From Chamaea fasciata (Eukaryota; Chordata; Aves; Passeriformes; Sylviidae): a stretch of DNA of 64,000 nt. Location of the stretch: assembly GCA_029207755.1 (NCBI GenBank), contig JARCOQ010000003.1, positions 45,404,144 to 45,468,143 on the forward strand, written 5' to 3'. Positions 27,841-40,204 of the stretch are shown in pieces. Numbering within the stretch: the stretch's first letter is position 1; every line of letters begins with the position of its first letter. The translations under genes and the position numbers were made by a program. A model generated the notes under the pieces. The model saw only the letters and a list, made by a program, of their open reading frames with translations, ran no database searches and was not told the DNA's origin.

Positions 27841-29610
27841 GTATTTCCAGAAACTGACATCATGATTATGAAAACATGATTTCACTATGAATGCTGATTG
27901 CCTTAAGACATGTGGTTTTGCATACATTTTATAGTGCAAGAATTTTCTTGTAATTTCATGGTTGTATTTCTGGTCTAAATCTTTCTTTCTAAATCAATTT
28001 TCTAATCAATTTCTAAATCTGATAAACTGATCATTTTACATTCCCAATGTTACTGATATTTTAATTTTGTGATACTATTCTCAAAATAACACTTTGTAAT
28101 TGAATTAATGAAGAGACTTTGCACATTTTTAGTACCGCAGATATTCTATATTTAATCATAAAATTATGCATTGTCATCAGTAGCTTTGGTTTCCTCCGTT
28201 TACATAAACAATATTGGGTCCCTAAAACATACATACTTGCAACCGAAGGAAAATAGCTTTGCTGTATTAATTGCATATTATGCCCTTATAAAGTAAAAAA
28301 ATTGCATAGTTTTATGTAGATTGGTTTTTATTTTGTTTGACATAAAAGGCAATACAGATACTTTGCAGTGACGTTATGTATGTTTACTTTGCATATATCT
28401 TTTTTTTCCATTTTTGATGTTTCTTATGCTGCAACATGATTGTTGAGTAAGGCCACATGCACAGACTGTTCCTGCAATAAAAGGAAGTTGCAGTAGAACG
28501 TTACAAGCTCTGCATTTTTGCTAAGTCTGAATCTTATTACAGATACACAGAGATGACACTGTTCATATAAGATGCCAGTTTATAATGGCAATAATTTTAT
28601 AACTTCACCTTTATTTTTTAAGAAAGGAAACATAGCACATTTATTGTCCAAGGAGCTCTAGTATCCGAACTTGAAAATATCAACAATTATGCATGCTTGC
28701 CATATATTCTATCTACTTTAATATATCTGGAACGACAATTGTCATGATTTTTAACAAAAAATTGAATTTCTTTTCCAAAATTGCATAGTCTTTAAGGAGA
28801 GTGTGTGATGTCTGTGTGAAATAATATTTGCTCTAAATAGAAGATACTGCTTTGCTAAAAAGACTGGCCTTAGTACAAGGAGTTGTGGAATGCTGGTAGA
28901 GACATTCATATTCACAAGTTGCAGGCTAGATTTTTGCTCTATAGGTACCTCTGTATGTCATTGTTTGTGCCTGTTTTGGAGCTTTTGGAGCTTTGTCATT
29001 GTTTGGAGCTACAGATTGTGCTTGCAGGTAATTTTTTTGTAGTTGAAAGAAACTGCCTCAAAAATCAAGGCAACTGCAGTGCTTTTTCAGAGGAAGGAAC
29101 TAAAAATTCAAATTAATTAAAAAATAAACGTTTACAATCACATGTTCATCTCTAGAATCAGTTTCTCAAATCTGCGCAATTTATTAGGATACGCAGTGGC
29201 TTCTGCTTGTTCTATTAGAATTCGAGGTCTCAGCTGATGTGTTGTTGAGAGATATTTTATTGTATCAGTTTCCTGAACTGCAAAACTTAACTGGAAGGGA
29301 TTTTGAAATTTAAGCTTTATTTTGTGTATAGAAAAATGCGTCTGACTTCCCTGAATTAATTCCACAATATTTACATTTGAAAGCTTCAATATAGGAATTT
29401 TAATTACAGAACTGTTCAAATAAACAGTTTATTGCTCACCAGTATGAAAGGATACATTTTTTATTTTTGTGTTTGGTATGTTTCCTTTGAATTGCAAGGT
29501 TGCAAATATAAACAGAAAACAGAAGTTGTACTGAATAGAAATACAACAAAAAAATTTGTTTTCTTTTATGACCTATTTTTTTGATTTTTTTTTTTTTCTT
29601 TTTTCAATAG
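27841..29610 (+). other. intron
   Basis: AT-rich with a long T-rich tract (29568-29605) leading into the acceptor. No repeat recognised. Confidence 0.87.
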
Positions 29611-29931
29611 TTCTCAATTTGCCAACTAGTGTAGAAGAGGTTTGCCCAAATATTCCTTCCTTGGTGAAGCTAATGGAAGAAATAGTGGAACTGGCAGAGT
29701 CCGGTATTCGTTACACGCAGATGCCACATATCATGGAAGTCATTCTGCCTATGCTGTGCAGTTACATGTCACACTGGTGGGAGCATGGGCCGGAGAACAA
29801 TCCTGACAAGGCTGAAATGTGTTGCACAGCCTTGACATCAGAGCACATGAACACTCTGTTGGGTAACATATTGAAAATCATCTATAACAACCTTGGTATT
29901 GATGAAGGAGCCTGGATGAAGAGATTGGCAG
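29611..29931 (+). CDS. RYR2: RYR2 exon, residues 3194-3301
   Basis: At 321 nt the largest canonical exon in the window; phase 1 in, phase 1 out. Starts (V)[20 protein letters not shown] and ends [12 protein letters not shown]. Acceptor TTTTCAATAG, donor GCAG|GTAAGA. It encodes HD2 helices with the highly conserved [19 protein letters not shown] stretch (Arg to His before WW) and the [17 protein letters not shown] helix. Confidence 0.97.
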
Positions 29932-31276
29932 GTAAGATGTGAAAATAAATTAATAAACAAGCAAATGTGTGTGTATCTTCAGAATGTGTATACACACACC
30001 CAGACTCTGAATCACTCTGTATTTACCCTGTTAAAGTTGAAATAAAAGAACAGTCATATTTTTACATTTTTAAACAATTCAGATCTTAATGAGCCAGAAA
30101 AACTAAGTATAAGGAAATGGCAGTGTAAGCAGAATGTTTTAATCTCTCTATAAGCAATATAAGAAGTACATTAGACTATTTTTCCTGAGAATATACACAT
30201 ATGCCTTTTGCAGTATGTTAAATTCAATGACTATAGTAAATTAGCTCCATTTTCATTATATAGCAAGTTTTCATCTGCAGGCATTATACAGTTCCTTGCT
30301 ATTCTGTATGAGTGCTGAATCTTTAAAACCTGGGTTTGAAGGTGTATATCTAATATATCCATTACAATGAAATGTCAAAATTCTCATGTTGTTTTAGTAA
30401 TAGTTACGTTGACTTCATCTTGTGAACAACTTGAAATTCATTTAAAAACACTTCAATTCTCAGTGTTACAATCTCTGAGGAAAAGTCACTTCAGTGGTGT
30501 GCATTCAGTTTTTCAATTAGACTGTCTTATTACTTTTCAGTATTTACTGTAGTAGTAATTTCATTCATGGTAGCATTAAGAATTCCTAGTGTTTTGAGAG
30601 TTAGTAATGTAATGCATTCTAAGAATAGGTGGCAACTGCCTAAAATTCTATGTAATTTAATCAGTGTGTAACAAATGGTTTGGTACCAATGGACCCAGTT
30701 GAAGTGCTAATTTACATAATTTTTCTTATGAGTAGATTTTCAAAAAGCTTGTGCTAACAAGTCTGAAATGAATCAGTTGCATCACTCCCATCTGTCTACA
30801 TACAGGACTTAGTGTGCTGGGGAAATACAGGCAAGCTGTTTCCATGGGTTTTCAAATAATCAGAGCATGCTTTCCAATTCCCCTTCACTCAAGCAAGGTT
30901 CAAAGCAGAAGCCAGTAGCTGAAAAAACTTGTGTGAGCACTATGTAGTTGTATCCATCCATGCCATTAAACAACTTCGACATTGCTCAATAAAACTATGC
31001 AGACAAATCCCATGCTGACGGAATACCAATAAAGAGGTGTTTGAAGTTTTATGATCTTGCAGCCTTAGTCTGTGAAGTTGCAATTTCTGCCCTCAGACAA
31101 AGTGAATTGAATTTGTGAAATCCTGACCACATTTAATTCTTGGCAAAACTTCTGCTGATTTTAATGGGGGCAGGATTTGGCTTTGTACCCTAGAAGTAAG
31201 ATTCAAGAAAGCGGGAAAAGATTTTAGTTATGTTGTGCAGCCAGGTATATATTATAATATTCATTGCCTTAAATAG
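29932..31276 (+). other. intron
   Basis: AT-rich, with a short alternating TG/CA patch near 29965-30000. Nothing else recognised. Confidence 0.88.
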
Positions 31277-31517
31277 TGTTTTCCCAGCCCATCATAAGTA
31301 AAGCGAAGCCACAGCTCTTAAAGACACACTTCCTTCCACTGATGGATAAACTAAAGAAAAAGGCAGCAGTGGTTGTATCGGATGAAGAACATCTAAGAGC
31401 AGAAGGCAGAGGTGACATGTCGGAGGCTGAACTGCTCATCCTAGATGAGTTCACCACTTTGGCACGGGACCTCTATGCCTTCTACCCTTTGTTGATTAGA
31501 TTTGTGGACTATAACAG
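31277..31517 (+). CDS. RYR2: RYR2 exon, residues 3301-3381
   Basis: 241 nt; phase 1 in, phase 2 out. Starts (V)FSQPIISKAKPQLLKTHFLP and ends FYPLLIRFVDYN(R). The acceptor (CCTTAAATAG) has almost no pyrimidine tract and looks weak; donor CAG|GTATGT. The middle (VVVSDEEHLRAEGRG) is the most variable part compared with mammals; the DMSEAELLILDEFTTLARDL segment is unchanged. Confidence 0.96.
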
Positions 31518-31928
31518 GTATGTGGAGAGGAATAGGTCAATGAAACTCATAAAACCTTCCTTTTTATTGATACCGCCTATTATCCCTTGATGTGCCTAGC
31601 GCTGAATTAAAGTGGCTTTTACTCAGTCTGACAATCTTACAGTTGCTCAAGCTAATGCTTTCTGACTTTTAGGAGGAGCTGGGGTCTTTTTGAGAAGAAA
31701 ACAAAACAAAATTGCAGTCCAGATCTATTGGATTAGAATTAGGATTAATATTAAAGGATTTTAAGGGTTTTGAAATAGGACGTCAAAAAGCCACTGCTAC
31801 CAAAAGAGGATAAAAAGCATATATTATTGGTTTTGTTGACTTTTATCCTTGTAAAATGTTGGAAAGTGATTTCAAAGCATAAAGAAAATGAGGATTATCC
31901 CCCTTTTCACCCTTTTACCAAATTTTAG
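31518..31928 (+). other. intron
   Basis: Short intron of 411 bases, nothing recognised. Confidence 0.9.
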
Positions 31929-32016
31929 GGCAAAGTGGCTTAAAGAGCCCAATCCTGAAGCAGAAGAGCTCTTCCGCATGGTGGCTGAGGTCTTCATTTA
32001 CTGGTCAAAATCTCAT
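31929..32016 (+). CDS. RYR2: RYR2 exon, residues 3381-3410
   Basis: 88 nt; phase 2 in, phase 0 out: (R)[20 protein letters not shown] then VFIYWSKSH. Acceptor CAAATTTTAG, donor CAT|GTAAGT. Unchanged from mammals. Confidence 0.97.
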
Positions 32017-33063
32017 GTAAGTAATTCCTTGGCAAATACTTGTTTTAATAGGTAGATCAGTTATTTAGTGGTTATGTTTGTAAAACACTTTTAATGACAG
32101 AAGCAAAACTGCAGGTGGGAAGGTATTAATGACTGACATTTCTGACACTTTTGAAATGGCAGAGAAGATAGGAGAATTAGGTAGGTATTTTTTAGCATAG
32201 TAGACTGATAGAAGATATTTTTCTTTCACATTCTGGTTTGTTAATGGGTTTGTTGTTTACTTCCTTTGTTGGTTTTTCGGAATTTTTTAAATATATTAAG
32301 CTCATTGCATTCTGTATCCTTACTCTTTTTTTTTCTTCTTAATTATTTTAACCCATAGGTTTTTTGTAATCACACCTAGTACGCACTGATAATTCTTAAA
32401 TAAAACGTGATTCAGTGAATATTGGAACGCAAAGAATTGAAAACCGCAAAAGAGTCTATTTTCTTTCAGACATTAGATCTTTGTATGGACTCCTGTCTAT
32501 ACTAAATTTTTTTATTTGCTACAGCTTCAATTCTCTCAAGTCTGGGGAACAAGATGTCTTGTAACTTCAGTACTTGTGCCTGAATTTGACTGTGAGCTTT
32601 ATTATAAACAACAATGTGCACAAAAAGTGATTGTACTGTAGATAGATACCGGATAATGAAATCACCTGTGTATTCATGATTTCAGTCTTTTATTTAAATA
32701 TTTTCTTATAAACCTGAATATAGTGGAAATTTATAATGGGGAAAAATTAATTAATAATTTATGAGTAAGGAAAACCTGGACAATATTTTTATGTTGAATT
32801 GGAGGAGCAGTGAGATTTTTATCGTGTCTTTTTCACAGCTAGGGAAACATTTCCTTCTCTCCAGTGTGGGGAAAATTCCCAAACATACACAACCTGAGTT
32901 ATGCAATGTAAATGAACCTGAAATTCAAGGACATTGTTGATCATCTGTTCATTTTTACTGCCCTTGTTTTACCTTGTGGATTAATTTGTATTTTCATTTA
33001 AGGTGTGTTTAGATAGAGCACTTATATAAATGCTTCTAACTGAGATCTTCTGTATATTTCCAG
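32017..33063 (+). other. intron
   Basis: AT-rich, nothing recognised. Confidence 0.89.
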
Positions 33064-33156
33064 AATTTCAAAAGGGAAGAGCAGAACTTCGTGGTACAAA
33101 ATGAAATCAACAACATGTCTTTCCTTATCAGTGACACCAAATCTAAGATGTCTAAG
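33064..33156 (+). CDS. RYR2: RYR2 exon, residues 3411-3441
   Basis: 93 nt, phase 0 to 0: [20 protein letters not shown] then [11 protein letters not shown]. Acceptor GTATATTTCCAG, donor AAG|GTAGCA. Thr to Ser (LISDT) is the only change from mammals. In RYR1 the junction after MSK is where the ASI microexon (AGDAQ) is inserted. Confidence 0.97.
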
Positions 33157-33529
33157 GTAGCATCAAGTTTTCCCTATTTTGTCTTTGCAAAGCAAAGGAG
33201 TCAGGAGGACTCTAGAGAAGCACCTTTTATTGTTAGATTTTTTTTCTTTGATTTTTTTGGGAGGGGGTAGAGGGGGTTTGCTTTTGTTTTTGGATTTTTT
33301 CTGGTAAAGAAATCTGTTGAAAACACTGGGTTGAGATGCAAAACATAGTCATGTGAGAAACGCATTGCAAATTATAGACAATGTTAAAATGCCAGTTCCA
33401 CTGGATGAGGTCACACCTGTAAAGGTAATAAGGAAATTGTCAAACCAGAGAGAAGGACAAAGTTGCTAGTGCAATTCTTTTATTTAATATTGTACTGGGT
33501 TTCTTTTTCCTCTTTTCTTTATTCTGCAG
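33157..33529 (+). other. intron, position of RYR1 ASI microexon
   Basis: Short intron with a T/G-rich tract (about 33238-33300). I looked for a 15-nt ASI-like microexon as in RYR1 and found none. Confidence 0.88.
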
Positions 33530-33700
33530 GCAGCAGTTTCCGACCAGGAAAGGAAGAAGATGAAGCGTAAGGGTGATCGCTACTCTATGCAGACCTCTCT
33601 CATTGTGGCAGCACTGAAGAGATTGCTTCCAATAGGCCTAAACATTTGTGCTCCTGGAGACCAAGAGCTGATTGCACTGGCCAAAAATCGATTTAGCATG
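33530..33700 (+). CDS. RYR2: RYR2 exon, residues 3442-3498
   Basis: 171 nt, phase 0 to 0. Starts [20 protein letters not shown] and ends [12 protein letters not shown]. Acceptor TTATTCTGCAG, donor ATG|GTAGGT. The lysine/arginine-rich start is a cytosolic linker; [20 protein letters not shown] is the following buried helix. The last residue is Met instead of mammalian Leu. Confidence 0.97.
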
Positions 33701-34691
33701 GTAGGTGCTCTTTTTGCACTTTGAAAAGGTTGAAATATTTACTAATTTAATTTACTAATTAAATTCTTTGAATATTTCACCCTGTGTTCATTCTTACAGC
33801 ATGACACAAAGAATCAAGATTATAATTTTGTTTTATACGGGCACAGTGGGTGATTATGGTATATATCTACATATTTTCTTCATGGTTTAAAACACTTCAG
33901 TTTGAATGTGCTTATGATCAGTATGGATGTATTTCAGAACGATCAGTATATTAATAGAGTTAGTATTTAGCAGCTGAACTAGTTTTTTCTCTCTCCTAAT
34001 TTTTAATGCAAAGTAGTGTTTGTTATATTTTATGAAGCTTAAATTGGGTTGGACTTAATCTCAAAAGTCTTTTCTAATCTGGTTGATTCTGTGATTGTCA
34101 TAAAACTAAGAACTAGCTGTTTCTTAACTTCTGTGCCCGGTATCATAACTAATTCCTTTTAATCACTTTCATGTGAATGAAAGAATTTGTGTAGGGATAG
34201 ACTGTTTTAAAAGTGCTTCTTTTGGGTATATACTCACAGCGCAGTAATTTGATGTTTATTTGGAATATACTACTTTTCTCAAGCTACAATACTTTCCACA
34301 CTCTAGGGGGTTATATGACCATTGGACTGCTGAACTGAATGGTATAAAGATTGCTATAAAAGAGCTCTGCAAAACAAACAGAACTCAAATCATAGAAGAC
34401 TCAGTTTATGTTACTGGTTTTATTTGGTCAAACCTTCAGTATTTGTATATTAGCAATTTGAATTCAGGCTCACATTTAGTGTGTTACTGTGAACAGATAT
34501 GCATGATGCCATCTGGTACTTGATCCTGCAAGCTTGAGTAAGAAAAAAATTGTCTCTGACATTTTTCTCAGTCTTTCACATTGTCAATTTATTCATCGTA
34601 TCAAGAAGCCCAAGGCTGACATATAAATGAATCACAACGTTTCCTAATTACCTTCTATTCCTAACTTATATGATTTGTAATCTATTGGCAG
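33701..34691 (+). other. intron with CR1 fragment
   Basis: Contains a short CR1 tail at about 34044-34098; otherwise AT-rich. Confidence 0.87.
34044..34098 (+). mobile_element. CR1 LINE 3' tail (short)
   Basis: GGGTTGGACTTAATCTCAAA, then AGTCTTTTCTAATCTGGTTG, then ATTCTGTGATTGTC: the order of the CR1 3' end with its degraded ATTCTATGA-type terminal repeat. Confidence 0.75.
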
Positions 34692-34751
34692 AAAGACACT
34701 GAAGATGAAGTACGAGATGTCATCCGCAGTAATCTTCACCTTCAGGGCAAG
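34692..34751 (+). CDS. RYR2: RYR2 exon, residues 3499-3518
   Basis: 60 nt, phase 0 to 0: KDTEDEVRDVIRSNLHLQGK. Acceptor TCTATTGGCAG, donor AAG|GTAATC. Two conservative Ile/Val/Leu swaps from mammals. It marks the end of HD2. The 4.1-kb intron that follows contains the 375-nt exon-like segment. Confidence 0.97.
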
Positions 34752-37332
34752 GTAATCTATATGCAGTTTTTAAATTTGAGTTTTCTTCCTTTGAATTCAT
34801 TTTTCAGTGCTGTATAATGACAACCTGCCTTGGGTAATTAGGATAACTTGTAGACCCTTATTCTCTTCTGTCAAGTAACTTGTTCAAGTTAACTGCCAAA
34901 TGGTTGGTATTTAATATGTGTATATATGCTTTATATATAATAGCATATGGCCCTTCAAATTACTCTCCATTCACACCATTAGTACAAAATTGGAGATGGA
35001 AAGAAGTTCTATCACTGTTTAAACTCTACCTACTATTATTTGAGTTAAAGTGTAAATGCAAAATGCTCAAAGGTACTTAGTATCAGCTTGAAGTGTAAAT
35101 GAAAAGGAAGATGCCATTTTGGCATAATCTGTAAAGTGAAAAGTGTCCAGTTTTCTCAGTTTGGTTCCTGCTTTTCAGCCCTGGGAAAAGAAGCTATTTT
35201 GGGGAAAAGTATAGGTTTTTGTTACTGAATTCCATTTTGTGCTAGGTGAATAGCTTTAGGGGAAAAGTCTTGAAATGGCCAACATAAACTCTTTAATTAA
35301 TGTTTCAAATAAAGAAAAAGAAGCCAGAATATGGAAGTGTAATAAAAATTCTGCATGTTTCTTTTCTATTGAAGAAAGATGGAATTGGACCTATGGATGT
35401 TGCTTTACCTAGGATTTTCCTCTACCTCCTCCCCCACCGCATGTTTTATTCACCTCGAGAAAAAAACTAAACTACTGTCTTTTGTGCTTATTAAAAAGTC
35501 ACAAAAGAGTAAATAAGAGTTGAAAATCTGGTGCTTTTTTTCTGAACAGTTATTTAAGAATCATTCAGAAGTCTAGATTCCGCTGCAATCAGTGCGTGGC
35601 AGTATTTTTTTGTTTTTTTAATGAGCTGGTTGGAGATGTATTTTGCTGAATAGGTGAAGATTAATTTTCTCCCATCATGTTTTCTATATGTCGCTGCCAT
35701 GTTAACAACAAAAGTGTTTAATCCAATAGCTTTAAATACAGGGTTTGCACATAGAAAAGTTTACTCTGAAAGCAAAAGGTTTGGTTAAATCCTAAAACCT
35801 TGAAATACTTATCCTTATATAGCAAATATTGTTGTACACTCAGAAGCAGAAAACACACAGGAAAAGTACTAGGAAGAAAGCATTTCTGAAGATCTTAAGA
35901 ACAACAGTACTTAAACAATGTGAATGCCATGAACATAAAACCTTTGAACATGAGGTGATTTTGTGAATAAACTTCAACAGTGTTTTCTTAGTGATAATGA
36001 TAGATATTTCCGTTCTGACATTTTCAATATGTGTACATTGTCATTTTATGAGCAATGCAGTTACAAGTCTTGCCTGGGATTTCATGTTGCTATTTAGCAC
36101 TTATACTCCTGTTTTAACTACTTCAGTTTCTGTTTTGCTTCTTCAGTGATACATTCTGCTGTTACGAAATTTCTGTCTGTTACTGCTTTGTTGCCTGGAA
36201 GTCATGATACATCCTAATACCTTGGTCTGTGCTTTCTCTTCAGAAACTTCCTATGCTTTAATTAAAAGTTTGCTGTTGTTAAGCTATATACATCTTCTCT
36301 GTTTATACTACACGAGAATAAAAGTGCTTTTAAATTTCTTAGATGGATGCAATTTCACAGTGTCTTGATGATTAAGACAAAAGTAATTTTAGCTAATCCA
36401 AAGTCCACACTGTTGCATTTTCTAGTTGTAAACTTTTCATCAGTGACTATAGAATTTCCTACTTTTAAATGTATTCCCTGTGGAAAACAAAAATCTGAAA
36501 GAGAACCACATAATACATAGATAAAAAACTAAACTGCTATTTTAGTTAGCTTTATTTTATAGCTGCTTAGATATTGCTTTATTAACTTTTAAAAGCTCTG
36601 ATTTAGACCTGTATGTGACAAGTAAACTGCAGACAAAATGATGATTTATCAGTGACACATTCTAGAGTTAAAGCTAAATGTAAGTGTGTAAGTAATTACT
36701 TAAAGTATATTGTCTAAAGTTAAATTCAGTAGTTATTTACAAATTACAATGCAGTTTATTCCATAATTCTCTGATGTCATTAGGATTCAGTCACTATACT
36801 GAATATACTATTTGGTGAAGTATATTGTTTGAACAATAACAAGATGTTTCTTGCTACAAAAAATGGTGCCATCATGCATAGACTACCCTTTTGTTGTCTG
36901 ATTGAGTCAGATATAATGGGAATGTCAGCCAAATGGTTTTATAAATTTAAATTATTTTCTACTCTGAATCAATATGTGACTTATTTATAGTCGTGTTTGT
37001 GTAAAGTGGCTTTCAAAATATAGGAAAAATACTGCTTTTGGAAAGGCTGGTTTTCTTACAACCATAGCAATATTCTTCAAATCGTGCTTTCTGTTAACCA
37101 CTTCTTCTAACAGACACCTAACATTCTGTTATTTACATAAGAGCTAAAATGTAATTTATCTAGATTCCTTTTTGGAGTACTGCACTGTTAGAGAGTCATC
37201 CTTCTGAATCTTTAGCTATTAATGTTGTGGCATCTATTTCATGCATTTGTCTACCTTTGTCTACATTTGTACATTTGTCTTCACCCTGTTTCTGTCTTTC
37301 CTTTCCTTGCATGCCTGCATGCTGTTACTCAG

Positions 37333-37707
37333 TACCAAGCCTTTTATTTCAAGAAATTGATGACGAAACTTGCATTCATTTTGACATGGATGAAGCTCGA
37401 GTCACCAAAATCTTCTTCCAGCCATTCTAATTCACACCTTGAAATGCCAACTACTCATACCCTTAGAAAACTACCTATACAAAAAAGCTGTACCTTGATA
37501 GAATGTGAGGAGTCCTCAGATCAAAAGACATCTCCACCTGTGATTAAAAAGTCTTTTGTGGACTATCCATTCATGATGATCCAGTCAGATGCTCACACAA
37601 AGACTGTGGATGTGACAGTTGTTAAGAAATGGAAAAGCCGAAAGGTGGAAGAAATGCCTGCAAAATGTGGCTTTCTAGGTTATAATAAGCTATTAATGAA
37701 CGACTGT
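37333..37707 (+). other. candidate 375-nt cassette exon or exonised transposon relic
   Basis: Function not recognised. Seen: an open frame that stays uninterrupted from 37222 to 37719, the longest ATG-started frame in the window. It is crossed by a good acceptor (long C/T tract, then TTACTCAG at 37325-37332) and a consensus donor (TGT|GTAAGT, 37708). Between them lie exactly 125 codons in phase 0, the same phase as the flanking RYR2 junction (Lys3518|Leu3519), so inclusion would insert 125 residues without a frameshift. A second AAG acceptor at 37351-37353 is also in phase. The segment is Lys/Ser/Thr-rich, contains ECEESSDQKTSPP, and ends KKWKSRKVEEMPAKC then GFLGYNKLLMNDC. The order V-K-K…K-V…P…Y-N-K-x-x-M recalls, weakly, the C-terminal part of piggyBac-type transposases. 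No known RyR2 protein that I recall carries this insert. It could also be a chance frame. Confidence 0.4.
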
Positions 37708-38520
37708 GTAAGTTTTTAATCGTTCCTGGAACTTGAGTAAACCATGCATCATAATATGTTTTGTGGAGGTGAATTAGCGTTATTGTCTCATCTTAGGCAC
37801 AAATTGAAATCTGGATCCACAAAGAAGTTTTAGACAAGTAAGTGTTGAGTTCAAGGCCTATGGAAATCTGTATGGTTTAGCCCCCCAAGTTCTTTAGCTA
37901 TCCAGGCCACTGTGTCTTCAACAGTAACTGCATAATCAGGAATGATCACTGTCCACAGTTCTCAGTAAAACGGGTCATCAGTGTCATTGGCACAGTAAAT
38001 GGTTGCAAAATATGTTGCATCAGTCTTGATTAGCAGAAGGACTGGGGAGACAAAACAAACCAAGAAAGAAATCACCAATTGTATAACAGAGAATTACAGA
38101 TTATTGAATTAGAAAAAAAGAAATGTAAAGAGAAAAACTTGATAAAAACCATTTTGCTTCTTACAGTTCTTTATAATTTGAAGGCTGTTAAGCAAATGCA
38201 TCTTGATTTCATTTTTCCAAATTAGATTTTAATTTTTTAGCTAATAATCAGTAAAATTGGGATTTTGTAACAATTAAAAAAAATTTTAATAGACCTAAAT
38301 AGCAATGCTGCTAATTTCTGGGACTGAAAACTAAGTAATCCCAGCTGGAGCAACACTTCCAATGTTGTTTCATTTAATAATGGGAAAGGCAGTGTACTAA
38401 GTTATGTCTGTGTACCTCATATTCATTACTTTACCTCAAATACTGTGTTCATTGCTGATGCCAGTGCTATTTGTTGACCAATGTTTTTTCTATTTGTATG
38501 ATTATTAGTGTTTTAGTTCT

Positions 38521-38698
38521 GTGGGACAGGTTGCCCACAGAAACTGTGGATGCATCATCTCTGGAAGTATTCAAGGCCAAGCTGGACATGGCTTTGAGAA
38601 ATCTGGTCTTGTGGAAGGTGTCCTTGTGTTTGGCAGAGGGGTTGGAACTAGATGGCCTTAAAGGTGCCTTCCAACCCAAAACACTTAATGTTTTATAG
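38521..38698 (+). mobile_element. CR1 LINE 3' fragment
   Basis: Encodes the end of the CR1 ORF2 protein (WDRLPTETVDASSLEVFKAK) followed by the untranslated tail GGAACTAGATGGCCTTAAAG and GTGCCTTCCAACCC. Sense relative to RYR2, ending about 180 bases before the next exon. Confidence 0.92.
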
Positions 38699-38879
38699 AA
38701 GCTCTTACAAAGCATTGCACAAATTAGTCTTGTTCTCACAGTGTAATGGATGCTGTATGGGTTAGACATGTAAAAGTGTAGGTTAGCCGTATAAAGTGTT
38801 TCAGTTTACCTTTCAGTTTCTTAACCAGTTAGACTGTTTGGAACATTTTGCCTTGACGTGTGAAATATTTCTCCTGCAG

Positions 38880-39014
38880 CTTGAGGATCCCGCCATTAGA
38901 TGGCAGATGGCACTTTACAAAGATTTGCCAAATAGGACCGAAGATTCCTCAGATCCAGAGAAGACTGTGGAAAGGGTCCTTGATATAGCTAATGTGCTGT
39001 TCCACCTGGAGCAG
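38880..39014 (+). CDS. RYR2: RYR2 exon, residues 3519-3563
   Basis: 135 nt, phase 0 to 0. Starts [20 protein letters not shown], ends [15 protein letters not shown]. Acceptor TTTCTCCTGCAG; donor CAG|GTTAGA, the least consensus donor among the canonical exons. In mammals the next residues are a 12-residue RYR2-specific segment (3564-3575) before the calmodulin site; here its counterpart appears decayed, so this exon is expected to join directly to 41903. Change from mammals: DDTSD to EDSSD. Confidence 0.97.
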
Positions 39015-40204
39015 GTTAGAGACCTTTTACCAATTCCATTGCTTCTTAATCTGGATAAAAGTATTCACCCTTTCATTTCTATTTCTACTTTACCTGCTGT
39101 TTTTAATGTTATATTCTGTTTTCTTTCTTTTGATGGCTACTGTTTACACGCCTGATCCTCTGTTTTGTAGTCCAGTATCATGGTCGTATGTATCTCTCAG
39201 TGTATTTACAGCAGCTCCAACAACAATTTGTTTGGCTCATCTGGCAAACTCATATATTCCTTGCTGTATTCAAGAAACAGTGAAAGCAGGTTGGAGGAAT
39301 AATGTTTTCTGCAAAAGATCTGTCAGAAATTTTAAGTTGCTTCAGAATATGGCACAAAGCTCTATTGTATTATTAAATTTTTTTCATTAATATGTAAGCT
39401 TCCCATGTGACCTAAACTACAGTAACTTTTACTTAAGTAATTCTATATTTAATTTTGTGTCCTTCCCATATTCTTTAAGATATGAAGTTAAAAAAATCTC
39501 CTATATGGGTACATCTTACAGGTCAATGACTGGTTGATGAGTTATTTTTGTGACTTTTCTTTTTGAATTAATATCTATTTTGCACTTTAGTTTTATTTTT
39601 TTTTTCCTTTTTAAAATGTAGTGAACAAGCAAGACATTAGCCTTGAGGGTGTTCCTAATGACAGAGATGAACACTGCTGGTTGCACACCATAGGCTACAA
39701 ACTGTCTTGATATAAATTTCAATATTTTTTTTTTCTTTTCAAAGAACATTTGAAAATTTAAGGTTCTCTTGCATTCTCATTAGATTAGTTGGTTTCACTC
39801 AGAAAGTTTTAAGATCCAATGTCAGGAAGATTCCTCACTGTCAGGAGGTTACTGGTTCAGTCAGTAGGAGCCAGAGAGGTGTGTGAATGTGCTTGTATAT
39901 ACACTCTGCAGAAGGTGTGTTGATGTGAATAGCTGTGTCCTGTCTGTTCCATCACACAACTCTTCTTCATATAGTTTGCCATATATGGATTTGCTGTAAG
40001 TTCAACAGCTTCACACAGTTTGGTAGAAGAGAATGAAGAGTCGTCACTAAATTTTACCTGTTGCTGAATATGTGTGGAGCAAGCAAAAATGATAGAATAT
40101 GCAAGTAAATCCTTGTCAATCGCAGTTTGAGAGAGAGGAGAGGAGAATGGTTGCTGGTTTGAAAGGGTTGCTCTGAGGAAAGACTAGAGAAAAGCTAGAA
40201 ATAT

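Larger units (their letters stand above)
34752..38879 (+). other. intron with exon-like open segment and CR1 fragment
   Basis: 4.1 kb, phase 0. Holds the long open segment at 37333-37707 with its own splice sites and a CR1 fragment at about 38521-38698. The rest is AT-rich with nothing recognised. Confidence 0.87.

Noticed and set aside
29556..29942. 128-residue open frame with ATG start as a separate small gene
   Set aside because: The first residues are translated poly-T intron; the remainder is the RYR2 exon 29611-29931 and the end is past its donor.
33157..33529. ASI-type microexon as in RYR1 (AGDAQ) between MSK and AAVSDQE
   Set aside because: No 15-nt or similar in-phase segment with both splice sites was found in this short intron.
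38992..39390. 132-residue + strand open frame
   Set aside because: Out-of-frame overlap with the end of the 38880-39014 exon, then hydrophobic T-rich intron with no recognisable protein.
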